Assembly: GCF_014639315.1 (NCBI RefSeq)
Contig: NZ_BMFY01000002.1
Span: forward strand, 298,857 to 362,856
DNA length: 64,000 bases
Origin: Sediminivirga luteola
Lineage (GTDB): Bacteria; Actinomycetota; Actinomycetes; Actinomycetales; Brevibacteriaceae
Reading direction: 5' to 3'
Below are positions 10,988-19,263 of this stretch, one piece after another (the first letter of the stretch is position 1; each line of letters begins with the position of its first letter). The translations under genes and the position numbers were made by a program. The notes under the pieces are model-generated. The model ran no database searches. It saw only the letters and a program-made list of their open reading frames with translations, and was not told the DNA's origin.

Positions 10988-11782
10988 CTATCTTAGGGAA
11001 CTCCCAGACAACGGGCTCTTCGGGCCCGGAGCGCCCCTGGCCACCGCCAGCCGGACGGGTGCGCCCTCCGCCCGTGCCGCCGCCGCGCTGGCGGCCATCT
11101 GCAGGAAGCGACGGTGCAGGCGGTCATCGCCGGTGATCTCCGGGTGGAAGGACGCCGCCAGTATCCGGCCCTGCCGCACCGCGACGGGATGTCCGCCGTA
11201 CCAGGCCAGCACCTCCACCCCGCTAGTGGTGTCCTCGATCACGGGCGCGCGGATGAACGCCACCGGACGCGGCGGCTCGCGGTCCGGTCCGATCTCCAGC
11301 GTCGCCTCGAAGGACTCCAGCTGCCTGCCGTAGCCGTTTCGCCTGGTGGTCACGTCCAGTCCGCCGATCCGGTCGAACCCCGCCAGCGCCTCCGCGTCGG
11401 CGATGCGGTCGCTGAGCAGGATCAGTCCAGCACAGGTGCCGAACACCGCCATGCCCGCGTCCAGGCGCGCGCGCACGGCCGGGAGCAGCCCCATCGGCGC
11501 CGCGAGACGCGCGATGGCGGTGCTCTCCCCGCCTGGGACGACCAGGCCGTCCAGTTCCTCCAGCTGCTCCGGCCGCCGGACGGCCACGGTGTCCGCGCCG
11601 AGCCGGACGAGCATGTCCCGATGCTCTGCCACAGCCCCCTGCAGCGCCAGGACGCCGATGCGCGGGCGCGCGGGCGCCCCGCTCCCGGGTGGTCCTGGCG
11701 ATTCGGAAGCCGCCGCCGGGCCAGTGGCCCGGCGGCCGCTCACCGCGACTCCGGTACCCGCCCCGGTCGTCTCACCAGCCAC
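10988..11782 (-). CDS. pdxT: Pyridoxal 5'-phosphate synthase glutaminase subunit PdxT
   Basis: Class I glutamine amidotransferase that feeds ammonia to PdxS for PLP synthesis. The catalytic domain starts at about residue 40 with [18 protein letters not shown]. The oxyanion strand is [10 protein letters not shown], the nucleophile lies in [10 protein letters not shown], and the His-Glu pair in [14 protein letters not shown]. The 264-residue chain is longer than the usual 190-200. It has an extra Gly/Ala/Ser/Pro-rich N-terminal tail of about 40 residues and a short C-terminal extension. A start closer to RPRIGVLAL is possible, but none has a better ribosome binding site. It overlaps the end of pdxS by 11 bases, which argues for coupled translation from the annotated start. 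Confidence 0.95.
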   Translation of the reverse strand: MAGETTGAGTGVAVSGRRATGPAAASESPGPPGSGAPARPRIGVLALQGAVAEHRDMLVRLGADTVAVRRPEQLEELDGLVVPGGESTAIARLAAPMGLLPAVRARLDAGMAVFGTCAGLILLSDRIADAEALAGFDRIGGLDVTTRRNGYGRQLESFEATLEIGPDREPPRPVAFIRAPVIEDTTSGVEVLAWYGGHPVAVRQGRILAASFHPEITGDDRLHRRFLQMAASAAAARAEGAPVRLAVARGAPGPKSPLSGSSLR

Positions 11783-12707
11783 GTTCGGCCAGCCGATGGG
11801 GAGCCGGGAGATCGGCGACGTTGATGCCGACCATGGCCTCGCCCAGACCGCGGGAGACCTGGGCGATCTCGGCCGGGTCCTCGTAGTGGGTGGTGGCGTG
11901 CACGATGGCGCGGGCCCGGCGCTCAGGATCGCCGGACTTGAAGATGCCGGATCCGACGAACACGCCGTCGGCGCCCATCTGCATCATCATCGCGGCGTCT
12001 GCGGGAGTCGCCACGCCGCCCGCGACGAACAGGACCACCGGCAGCCGGCCGTCCCGCGCGACCTGCGCGACCAGCTGGTAGGGCGCCTGCAGTTCCTTCG
12101 CGGCGACGTACAGCTCGTCCTCCGCCAGCGAACTCAGGCGGGCGATCTCGGCGTTGATGGTGCGGATGTGCTTCATCGCCTCGGAGACGTCACCGGTGCC
12201 GGCCTCTCCCTTGGAGCGGATCATGGCCGCGCCTTCGGTGATCCGTCGCAGGGCCTCACCCAGATTCGTGGCGCCGCAGACGAACGGCACCTCGAAACCG
12301 CGCTTGTCGATGTGGTGCACGTAGTCCGCCGGGGAGAGGACCTCGGACTCGTCGATGTAGTCCACTCCGAGGGCCTGCAGCACCTGGGCCTCCACGAAGT
12401 GGCCGATGCGCGCCTTAGCCATGACGGGGATGGACACGGCCTGCTGGATTCCCTCGATCAGATCGGGGTCGCTCATCCGGGCCACGCCGCCCTGGGCGCG
12501 GATATCGGCGGGCACGCGTTCGAGCGCCATGACGGCGACCGCGCCGGCGTCCTCGGCGATCCTGGCCTGCTCGGGGGTGACGACGTCCATGATGACGCCG
12601 CCCTTGAGCATCCGGGCCAGGCCGGTGTTCAGGCGCGTGGCCGGCTGAACCGGCGATTCGGGCGCGGCGCCGGCATCGGTGTGCGTGGTCTCGTCAGTGG
12701 CGGTCAT
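11772..12707 (-). CDS. pdxS: Pyridoxal 5'-phosphate synthase lyase subunit PdxS
   Basis: Forms PLP from ribose 5-phosphate, glyceraldehyde 3-phosphate and ammonia delivered by PdxT. The 311-residue TIM barrel contains the near-invariant [20 protein letters not shown] and [20 protein letters not shown]. The two active-site lysines lie in [10 protein letters not shown] and [11 protein letters not shown]. The phosphate-binding [14 protein letters not shown] is also intact. It is first in pdxS-pdxT, transcribed divergently from pdxR. With the activator gene adjacent this is the standard actinobacterial vitamin B6 locus. Confidence 0.98.
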   Translation of the reverse strand: MTATDETTHTDAGAAPESPVQPATRLNTGLARMLKGGVIMDVVTPEQARIAEDAGAVAVMALERVPADIRAQGGVARMSDPDLIEGIQQAVSIPVMAKARIGHFVEAQVLQALGVDYIDESEVLSPADYVHHIDKRGFEVPFVCGATNLGEALRRITEGAAMIRSKGEAGTGDVSEAMKHIRTINAEIARLSSLAEDELYVAAKELQAPYQLVAQVARDGRLPVVLFVAGGVATPADAAMMMQMGADGVFVGSGIFKSGDPERRARAIVHATTHYEDPAEIAQVSRGLGEAMVGINVADLPAPHRLAERGW

Positions 12708-12820
12708 GGTTCCTTCTTCTTGTCTGGAATCGCGGAGTACGGGCCGGCGCGCGGCCGGCGCTGTGGCCGGCCATGCCTCTGGCGTGCGCTGCGGCCTGGC
12801 CCCCTTAAGCGTGCTCGGGA

Positions 12821-12879
12821 CAACTGGTCCAGGACAAGATCCAGTTCAGACGATTTCGAATAGACCAGTCGGATAGACT
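12821..12879. promoter_or_regulatory. Divergent pdxS/pdxR control region with repeated AACTGG-type motifs
   Basis: Three related motifs occur between the divergent starts: CAACTGGTCC at 12821-12830, GATCCAGTTC (inverted) at 12838-12847, and AGACCAGTCG (inverted) at 12862-12871. ACTGGTC/GACCAGT form an inverted pair. A -10-like TAGACT at 12874-12879 sits seven bases before the GTG of pdxR, so its mRNA may be leaderless. MocR-type regulators bind repeated sites in such divergent regions; that these are the sites is inference. Confidence 0.45.
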
Positions 12880-12886
12880 CGGGTAC

Positions 12887-14506
12887 GTGCTGCCCCTGAT
12901 CCTGGACCGCGCCTCGCCGACTCCGCTCGCCGCGCAGATCGCGGCCGGCATCCGTTCGCTCGTCTCCGCCGGAACGCTCACCGCGGATCAGCCGGTACCT
13001 TCCTCGCGCGCGCTGGCGGCGCAGCTGGGCGTGGCCCGCGGCACCGTGGTCGCCGCCTACGACCAGCTCATCTCCGAGGGTTACCTGGTCAGCAGGCCCG
13101 GTGGCGCGACCCGCGTGCACCCGGAGGCGGGTACCCTCTCCGAGTTCGGCTCCCGGCCGGGATCCCGGACCGATCAACTCGATCCCGCCGGGCCGCCGGC
13201 GCCCGCCTCGCCGGTCGTTCACCACGCACCGCACACGACCCTCCCGCCCGGCTCCCCTTGCGGGCCGCGCCGCCTCCGGAACGGGGATGCGTTCAGTCCC
13301 GCAGATGGCGGCCACCGCCGGACATGTCCTGGCAGCACGGCACACAGCGGCATGCCCGCGGCTCCGCATGCGCAGGCCGCCGCCTGGCCTTCGGGCGTCC
13401 CGGCGGGCCACCTCGGCGACCGCCCGGACACTCGAGGGCCGTCATCGATCATCGACCTGCGCCCGCATCGCCGCGCGGTCCCGCGGATGGACGATCCGGC
13501 CTGGCGGGAGACCTGGCGCCGCGCGGCCACGACATCGGCGAATGGCGCAATGGCTCCGGCGGAGGGATTGCCGGAACTGCGGGAGGCCATTGCCGAGCAT
13601 CTGCGGCTCATGCGCGCGATGCGGGTGGACCCCGCCGAGGTCCTGGTCACCTCCGGCGCCCGGGACGGCCTGGCACTGCTGCTCATCGCACTGGGCGAGG
13701 ACATCGCGCCCATGGCCGTGGAGGCACCCGGCTACCCCGGACCGCGCCGGGTGCTGCACAGGCTGGGGATGGCGACCGTTCCAGCCCCCGTGGACGCCGC
13801 CGGCGTGGTGATCCCGGGACTGCCTGCCGTGGCCCGCTCGCTGCTGGTCACCCCGAACCATCTGTTCCCGGCCGGCGGCAGCATGCCCGCGCCCCGGCGG
13901 CTTGAACTCCTCGCGCACGCCGCCCAGGCTGGTCTGCTCGTGATCGAGGACGACTTCGACAGCGAGTACCGGCACGTCGGGCCGCCGCTGCCGACGCTGC
14001 GCGAGCTCGCGCCGGAGTCCGTGGTCCACCTCGGGACCTTCAATCAGGTGCTCACGCCCGAGGCGGCGCTCGGGTACGTCATCACACCGCACCGGCTGCA
14101 CGCCCCGCTGCGCGAGGCACGGGAGGACCTGGGATCAGGCGCCTCCCCCATCGCGCAGCGCGCGGTGGCCGGCTTCCTCACCTCCGGAGGACTACGGCGA
14201 CGGATCACCCGGCGACGACGGGAACTGCTGCGCCGGCGCGCGCAACTGCTCGAGTCCCTGGCCGCGTGGCCGGTGGAGATGGTCTCGGGCGCGCACGCCG
14301 TGCTGCGGCTGAATTCGGCCGCGGAAGCCGCCCGTGTCGTAGACGCCTGCCGAGACGAAGGGGTGCTCCTGGGTGATCTCGGCCGGTACTGGAGCGATCC
14401 GGAAGGGCCCCAGCGCGGGCCCCACGGCATCGTCCTCAACGCGGATGTCATTCCGGAAGACCTCGCCCGGGCCGTGGCCGTACTGCAGGCAGCGCTCGAC
14501 CGGTGA
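12887..14506 (+). CDS. pdxR: PdxR-like MocR/GntR-family regulator with aminotransferase-like domain
   Basis: Transcriptional activator of pdxST. Residues about 10-80 form the GntR winged helix (PSSRALAAQLGVARGTVVAA, YDQLISEGYLVSRPGG). Residues about 195-535 form the fold-type-I aminotransferase-like domain (GLPELREAIAEHLRLMRAMR, VLVTSGARDG, VTPNHLFPAGGSMPAPRR, IEDDFDSEYR). Two things are odd. A linker of about 100 residues rich in Pro/Ala/Gly/His separates the domains. Where MocR proteins usually have GTxSKxLxPxLRLG, this one reads GTFNQVLTPEAALG, so the PLP-accepting lysine appears replaced by Q387. Effector binding may therefore be non-covalent. The GTG start and divergence from pdxS support the role. 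Confidence 0.88.
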   Translation: MLPLILDRASPTPLAAQIAAGIRSLVSAGTLTADQPVPSSRALAAQLGVARGTVVAAYDQLISEGYLVSRPGGATRVHPEAGTLSEFGSRPGSRTDQLDPAGPPAPASPVVHHAPHTTLPPGSPCGPRRLRNGDAFSPADGGHRRTCPGSTAHSGMPAAPHAQAAAWPSGVPAGHLGDRPDTRGPSSIIDLRPHRRAVPRMDDPAWRETWRRAATTSANGAMAPAEGLPELREAIAEHLRLMRAMRVDPAEVLVTSGARDGLALLLIALGEDIAPMAVEAPGYPGPRRVLHRLGMATVPAPVDAAGVVIPGLPAVARSLLVTPNHLFPAGGSMPAPRRLELLAHAAQAGLLVIEDDFDSEYRHVGPPLPTLRELAPESVVHLGTFNQVLTPEAALGYVITPHRLHAPLREAREDLGSGASPIAQRAVAGFLTSGGLRRRITRRRRELLRRRAQLLESLAAWPVEMVSGAHAVLRLNSAAEAARVVDACRDEGVLLGDLGRYWSDPEGPQRGPHGIVLNADVIPEDLARAVAVLQAALDR

Positions 14507-14521
14507 CGCTTCGGAGGGCAC

Positions 14522-14606
14522 TCATCGGCGCCTCCGGCCACGACCCGCGCCGTGGCGGATCACGCGCCTTCGTCGCCAGGGCGGCCGGCCTAAGAGGCGC
14601 CGATGA
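14522..14606. repeat. 13-bp inverted repeat after pdxR
   Basis: TCATCGGCGCCTC (14522-14534) and its perfect complement GAGGCGCCGATGA (14594-14606) enclose 59 bases that themselves contain short G/C-rich complementary segments. It starts 16 bases after the pdxR stop. It could be a large terminator or a structured RNA. The rest of the stretch to 14791 shows no gene. Confidence 0.5.
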
Positions 14607-14791
14607 ATCGCCCGGACGTGCGCTGCGCCGAGTTGCGCTTGGAACGAGGCGAGAACACACCCGCACGCGGTGTGCCCGGCGAACACGGTCCTGGGGTCAT
14701 GCGCCCAGGGTCTGTGCCCTCAGTCCCCTCAGTTTGGGGTCGCCGCTCGCGGGGTCATGACAGGATCGTTCCATGAGTGCATCAGTAGCAG

Positions 14792-15229
14792 TCACGCCAG
14801 GCGGTCTGCGAGCAGTTCGACGGCGAACTCGTAGCCCCTGGCACCGGCACCGGCGATGACGGCCGTGGCGAGAGGTGAGACGAACGAGCGGTGCCGGAAC
14901 TCCTCGCGGGCGTGGGGGTTGCTCAGGTGCACCTCCACGACCGGCAGGTCGATGGCCTTGAGCGCATCGTGCAGCACCACCGAGGTGTGGGTCAGCCCGG
15001 CGGGATTGATCACCACGCCCTGGTACTCGCCGCGCGCCTTGTGCAGCTCGTCGACCAGGGCTCCTTCCCAGTTGCTCTGGAAGAAGCCCACGCCGACGCC
15101 GAGCTCTTCAGCCCGCCGGCGCACGAGGGCCTCGATGTCCGCGAGCGTCTGGCTGCCGTAGACCTCCGGCTCCCGGGTGCCGAGCAGGTTCAGGTTCGGT
15201 CCGTTGAGGACGAGGATGTTCACTGCCAC
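14792..15229 (-). CDS. aroQ: Type II 3-dehydroquinate dehydratase
   Basis: Dehydrates 3-dehydroquinate to 3-dehydroshikimate in the shikimate pathway or in quinate breakdown. The 145-residue flavodoxin-like protein has all signatures. NGPNLNLLGTREPEVYG at the N-terminus includes the catalytic tyrosine and the mobile-loop arginine. NPAGLTHTSVVLHDAL, EVHLSNPHAREEFRHRS and a C-terminal GYEFAVELL complete the set. It is transcribed alone or ahead of the isochorismatase-like gene, which ends in the opposite order on the same strand 100 bases upstream. No other shikimate genes are nearby. Confidence 0.97.
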   Translation of the reverse strand: MAVNILVLNGPNLNLLGTREPEVYGSQTLADIEALVRRRAEELGVGVGFFQSNWEGALVDELHKARGEYQGVVINPAGLTHTSVVLHDALKAIDLPVVEVHLSNPHAREEFRHRSFVSPLATAVIAGAGARGYEFAVELLADRLA

Positions 15230-15328
15230 GGGACTTTCTCCTTCAGTTCGGGGCGCCGCGGGTGGGCTCTCTGCGCGGCGTGCGGGCGATCTCGCCGATG
15301 CCGCGGTGCAGACAGGGGCGCGTGGGTG

Positions 15329-15817
15329 CTACAGACGAAGCCAGAGGTCCCCGGCGGGGCGGCAGACTCCGCCGAAGGGCTCGAGCTCGGCCGTCAGCCG
15401 GGCCGCATCGACGTCCTCGGCGGGCACGACCGCATCCGTGGCCACCACGACCTCGAACTCGCTGGCCAGCGCACCGAGGGCGGTTTGCAGCACCGCCTGG
15501 CCGTCGTGGCCGGTCAGCACCACGCGGTCCACGCCGATGTCCTCCAGGCCCTCCGCGAGTTCCGGGACGCCCTCGAAGGCATCCGGCAGACCCGAGGCCA
15601 CGATCAGATCGTCGGGTCCCAGTCCGATCGCCGAACGTTCGTACCCGCTCAGTTCCTCCGGCGGGCCGGGTGCCGGTCCGTCATCGGCGTCGAGCACCTG
15701 CACCAGCACACCGCCGGTACGGCGGACCCGCTCTACCAGCGGGGCGAGCGCCTCATCGGCGGCGCGGACCTGCTCGGAATCCCGGGGCGCCGGGTCCACG
15801 ATCATCAAGGCATCCAT
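15329..15817 (-). CDS. Isochorismatase-like (cysteine hydrolase fold) protein lacking the catalytic cysteine
   Basis: The 162 residues from MDALMIVDPAPRDSEQVRAA have the Rossmann-like order of the isochorismatase superfamily. There is an N-terminal hydrophobic strand with an aspartate (VDPAPRD), a central strand LIVASGLPDAFEGVPEL, a strand VVLTGHDGQAVLQTALGAL, and the C-terminal VVVATDAVVPAEDVDAARL. The position that normally reads G-x-x-T-x-x-C-V-x-x-T-A is GHDGQAVLQTA, without cysteine. The only cysteine is near the C-terminus (GGVCRPAG). It is therefore either a pseudo-enzyme or a different hydrolase. An alternative start lies seven codons upstream at 15838. It precedes aroQ on the same strand. 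Confidence 0.7.
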   Translation of the reverse strand: MDALMIVDPAPRDSEQVRAADEALAPLVERVRRTGGVLVQVLDADDGPAPGPPEELSGYERSAIGLGPDDLIVASGLPDAFEGVPELAEGLEDIGVDRVVLTGHDGQAVLQTALGALASEFEVVVATDAVVPAEDVDAARLTAELEPFGGVCRPAGDLWLRL

Positions 15818-15950
15818 GTCTCCAAGCATGCCACGCACCGGCGCCGGGGCACCGCGCCCAGGCCCTCAGGCATGCTCCGCAGTTCGCGTCCTCAATCCGC
15901 GGGGCGCGCAGGCGTCAAGGCCAACCCGGAACCCGGAGGTTCACGACACT

Positions 15951-16010
15951 CGAGATTTGGTAGCTGGCGACCTTCGAAATTTGGCACTAGGGGACCTTCG
16001 ACCGTTTGCG
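15951..16010. repeat. 24-bp tandem repeat, about 2.5 copies
   Basis: Copies at 15951-15974 (CGAGATTTGG...GACCTT) and 15975-15998 (CGAAATTTGG...GACCTT) differ at only a few positions. A decayed third copy (CGACCGTTTG) begins at 15999. They lie about 85-130 bases upstream of the molybdoenzyme gene and are A/T-richer than the surroundings. They could be regulator sites. Confidence 0.6.
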
Positions 16011-16118
16011 GAGGTGAATCCGTCCGCCCACGCATGCGTCCGCATCGGGATTCGCCCGTGAGCCGGATCACGCATCGGCGGTAGAATGAACCACTACGAA
16101 ACGTGCAGGGAGAGCCGG

Positions 16119-18410
16119 ATGAGCAAGACGGGGCCGAAAGACGACATCGACGAGGCCAGGCTGAAGGTCACTGGGCCCAAGGGCAGCGCCGCCGGGCTGA
16201 CGGCGGTGCGGGTCGCTCTGAGCCGCAACGTCGAGCAGGCGGGACCCTCTCGGACCCTGCGGTCCCTTGCCCGGCTCAACCAGCGCAACGGGATGGACTG
16301 CCCGGGATGCGCGTGGCCGGACCCGCTGGGACGCCGCAGCCCCGCGGAGTTCTGCGAGAACGGCGCCAAGGCAGTCGCCGAAGAGGCTACCCAGCGCGTC
16401 GCCGACCCCGACTGGTGGGCCGCCCACCCCATCGCCGAGCTGGAGAGCCGCACCGAGTACTGGCTCGGCCAGGCGGGCCGCATCACCCACCCGATGATCC
16501 TGCGGCCCGGCGACGACCGCTACCGGCCCGTCCCCTGGCAGGAGGCCTTCGACCTCATCGGCTCCCGTCTGCGTGAGGCAGACCCGGACGACGCGATCTT
16601 CTACACCTCCGGGCGGACGGCGAACGAGACGGCGTTCATGTACCAGTTGTTCGCCCGGTCGCTGGGCACGAACAACCTCCCGGACTGCTCCAATATGTGC
16701 CACGAGTCCTCCGGCGCCGCCATGAAGACCACTATCGGCATCGGCAAGGGCACGGTCTCGCTGGAGGACATCCACCATTCCAAGCTGGTCTTCGTGGTCG
16801 GGCAGAACCCCGGCACGAACCATCCGCGCATGCTCTCCGCGCTGGACGAATGCCGCAAGAACGGCGGCACCGTCGTCTCGGTCAATCCCCTGCCCGAGGC
16901 GGGGCTTCTGCGGTTCAAGGACCCGCAGTCACTCAAAGGCCTGGCCGGTGAGGGTTCGGTCATCTCGGACCACTACCTGCAGATCAAAGTCGGTGGCGAC
17001 CTGGCACTCTTCCAGGCGCTTGGCCACCTGCTCTTCCAGGCCGAGGAGCAGAACCCCGGCACCGTCATCGACGCGGAGTTCGTCGCCACTCGCACGCAGG
17101 GCTTCGAGGAGTACCGGCGGGCTCGCGCGCAGATCGACTGGGAGACCACTGAGCGTGCCACCGGTCTGAGCCGGGGGCAGATCGAGGAGATCGGAGCGCT
17201 GCTGGCGGCGTCGCCCGCGACGATCTTCTGCTGGGCCCTCGGCCTGACGCAGCAGCCGCACTCGGTCAACACCATCCGGGAGATCATCAATCTGCTGCTG
17301 GTGCAGGGAAACTTCGGCAAACCCGGCGCCGGCGCATGCCCGGTCCGCGGGCACTCGAACGTCCAGGGCGACCGGACGATGGGCATCTGGGAGAAGCCCG
17401 GCGAGGAGCTGCTGGCCGCCATCGACAAGGAGTTCGGGATCGTCTCGCCCCGGGAGCACGGTGTGGACTCCACCGAGGCGCTGGACCGGTTCCAGGCCGG
17501 TGACGTGGACGTGTTCATGTCCCTGGGCGGCAATTTCCTCTCCGCGAACGCGGAGACCGATGCGCTGTTCAAGGGCCTGAGGAACACGGATCTGACCGTG
17601 TACATCTCCACCAAGCCGAACCGCTCGCATGTGGCGCACGGCCGCACCTCGATCATCCTGCCGACCCTTGGCCGCTCGGACCGGGACGACAAGCATCCCG
17701 GGGGCGCGCAGTTCCTCACCGTCGAGGATTCCATGTCGGTGATCCGCTCGACTCAGGGCCGCTTGAAGCCGGTCTCGGAACATCTGCTTGCCGAGCCGGT
17801 CATCATCGCCCGCATGGCCGAGGCGACCTTCGGCACCGATCACGTCATCGACTGGCGCGCGATGGCGGAGGACTATGACGTCATCCGGGACCGCATCTCC
17901 CGCACTCTCCCCGGCTTCGAGGACTTCAACCGGCGGGTCCGGCAGCGCAACGGCTTCGTGCTGCCGAACCCGCCCCGGGATTCTCGTAGCTTCGCACTCG
18001 AGGGCGGCCGGGCGGCGTTCACGATCAGCCCGCTGGAGTACCTGGAGCCACCCGAGGGCCATCTGATCCTGCAGACGATGCGCAGCCACGACCAGTTCAA
18101 TACCACGTACTACGGGCTGGACGACCGCTACCGCGGCATCAAGGACGGCCGCCGGGTGATCCTCATCCACCCGGACGATCTGGCAGCCTTCGGTTTCGAA
18201 GACCGGGAGAAGGTGACGGTCATCTCCACGTTCGCGGGCACCGAACGGCGCGCCGAGGGCTTCCGGCTGATCTCATACCCGACGGCGCGCGGCTGCGTGG
18301 GCGCCTACTTCCCGGAGGCGAACTCCCTGGTCCACCGGAAGCTGGTCGCCAGGGAGTCCAACACCCCCGGTTTCAAAGCGGTGGCCGTCCGGTTCGAGCG
18401 GGAGGCGTGA
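16119..18410 (+). CDS. FdhF/YdeP family molybdopterin-dependent oxidoreductase
   Basis: Molybdopterin oxidoreductase of the YdeP type; 763 residues from the ATG at 16119, which has AGGGAG six bases upstream. An earlier ATG at 16086 lacks a ribosome site and falls in a -10-like TAGAAT. Visible blocks are NGMDCPGCAWPDP near the N-terminus, IFYTSGRTANETAFMYQLFA, the cofactor-binding LPDCSNMCHESSG, VVGQNPGTNHPRML, FGKPGAGACPVRGHSNVQG, and the C-terminal TMRSHDQFNTTYYGLDDRYR. It carries no UGA selenocysteine codon despite the FdhF family name. Its true substrate is unsettled; YdeP is tied to acid resistance in E. coli. modABC lies about 16 kb downstream. Confidence 0.93.
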   Translation: MSKTGPKDDIDEARLKVTGPKGSAAGLTAVRVALSRNVEQAGPSRTLRSLARLNQRNGMDCPGCAWPDPLGRRSPAEFCENGAKAVAEEATQRVADPDWWAAHPIAELESRTEYWLGQAGRITHPMILRPGDDRYRPVPWQEAFDLIGSRLREADPDDAIFYTSGRTANETAFMYQLFARSLGTNNLPDCSNMCHESSGAAMKTTIGIGKGTVSLEDIHHSKLVFVVGQNPGTNHPRMLSALDECRKNGGTVVSVNPLPEAGLLRFKDPQSLKGLAGEGSVISDHYLQIKVGGDLALFQALGHLLFQAEEQNPGTVIDAEFVATRTQGFEEYRRARAQIDWETTERATGLSRGQIEEIGALLAASPATIFCWALGLTQQPHSVNTIREIINLLLVQGNFGKPGAGACPVRGHSNVQGDRTMGIWEKPGEELLAAIDKEFGIVSPREHGVDSTEALDRFQAGDVDVFMSLGGNFLSANAETDALFKGLRNTDLTVYISTKPNRSHVAHGRTSIILPTLGRSDRDDKHPGGAQFLTVEDSMSVIRSTQGRLKPVSEHLLAEPVIIARMAEATFGTDHVIDWRAMAEDYDVIRDRISRTLPGFEDFNRRVRQRNGFVLPNPPRDSRSFALEGGRAAFTISPLEYLEPPEGHLILQTMRSHDQFNTTYYGLDDRYRGIKDGRRVILIHPDDLAAFGFEDREKVTVISTFAGTERRAEGFRLISYPTARGCVGAYFPEANSLVHRKLVARESNTPGFKAVAVRFEREA

Positions 18411-18531
18411 GCGTCACCGGTCCTCCCGGGAGATCTCATCGCCCTGATCGCTCCATGCCGGCAAGGGCACCACGCATCCGCTGCCGGTCATCGACCCACC
18501 CCAAGGAGGGTGAGATCGTGCTGCCTCGGGC

Positions 18532-19260
18532 TCAGACCGGGCTGGCCCGGCGGATGAGTGCGTAGGAGGCGAGCGTCAGCACGACCGCCGGAACCATCAG
18601 CCAGCCGAGCAGGGCCATCGGCGTGAGACCACCGAACCAGCCCCACAGGCCCGACCAGCCGACATTCGTGACGGTCAGCAGAACGGCTGCGAGGATCACG
18701 ACGATGACAGCGATGATGACCAGCCAGGTGTTCGTCAGGCCGAGCCGCTTGTAGAGCATCACGATAGTGAAACCGAGCAGCATCACGAACCAGCAGGCGG
18801 CTGCGGCAACGAAGCCGGTCACCCCGAGCCCCTGTGAGGTCAGATAGGGGATGGCGAAGTTGTAACCGTGGATACCGAAGCCGTTGGTGAGCTCCTCGGT
18901 CCAGGCGGCCAGGACGAAGGCGACACCGAAGCCGACGGACACCGCCGCGAAGGCTGCCAGCGTACCGGCCAGGAACACCTTGCGGCTGAAGCTCAGCGCC
19001 TGGGAAAAGGGGAAGGTGTGGCTGCCGACATAGGCGGCCATGAACGCCAGGCACCAGAGCGGCGCCTGCGAGCCGCCGGCGAACATGGGCTCGGCTACCG
19101 GGTCACGGTCGGTGGCCACGCCGTCCACCCAGAAGAAGATGCCCAGCGCGACCGCCCAGCCGAACACGAATACGATACCCGGGACGATGACCAGGTTCGG
19201 GGTCAGGAACTGCAGCCGGAAGGCCGCGTAGGTACGGGAGAGAGTCGAAGCCTTGGCCAT
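18532..19260 (-). CDS. ABC transporter membrane protein of a YtrA-regulated exporter
   Basis: A 242-residue integral membrane protein with about six hydrophobic segments. The first (NLVIVPGIVFVFGWAVALGI) is followed by an extracytoplasmic loop and then AFMAAYVGSHTFPFSQALSF. The C-terminal pair is WLVIIAVIVVILAAVLLTVT and MALLGWLMVPAVVLTLASYA. I recognise no substrate signature. It follows the ABC ATPase by three bases and a GntR/YtrA-type regulator, the standard arrangement of ytr-like export operons. These often respond to cell-wall stress or antibiotics. Assignment as the permease rests on this context. Confidence 0.75.
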   Translation of the reverse strand: MAKASTLSRTYAAFRLQFLTPNLVIVPGIVFVFGWAVALGIFFWVDGVATDRDPVAEPMFAGGSQAPLWCLAFMAAYVGSHTFPFSQALSFSRKVFLAGTLAAFAAVSVGFGVAFVLAAWTEELTNGFGIHGYNFAIPYLTSQGLGVTGFVAAAACWFVMLLGFTIVMLYKRLGLTNTWLVIIAVIVVILAAVLLTVTNVGWSGLWGWFGGLTPMALLGWLMVPAVVLTLASYALIRRASPV

Positions 19261-19263
19261 GGT

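Noticed and set aside
12861..12869. TAGACCAGT shared between the pdx control region and the dyad at 53528-53544
   Set aside because: A 9-mer match is expected by chance in 64 kb on two strands, and no functional link is apparent.
14607..14791. Possible tRNA or small RNA in the pdxR-aroQ gap
   Set aside because: No cloverleaf, T-loop GTTCGA or CCA end could be found.
16119..18410. Selenocysteine formate dehydrogenase
   Set aside because: There is no in-frame UGA and the sequence is of the YdeP branch, so the FdhF name does not imply formate oxidation or selenium.
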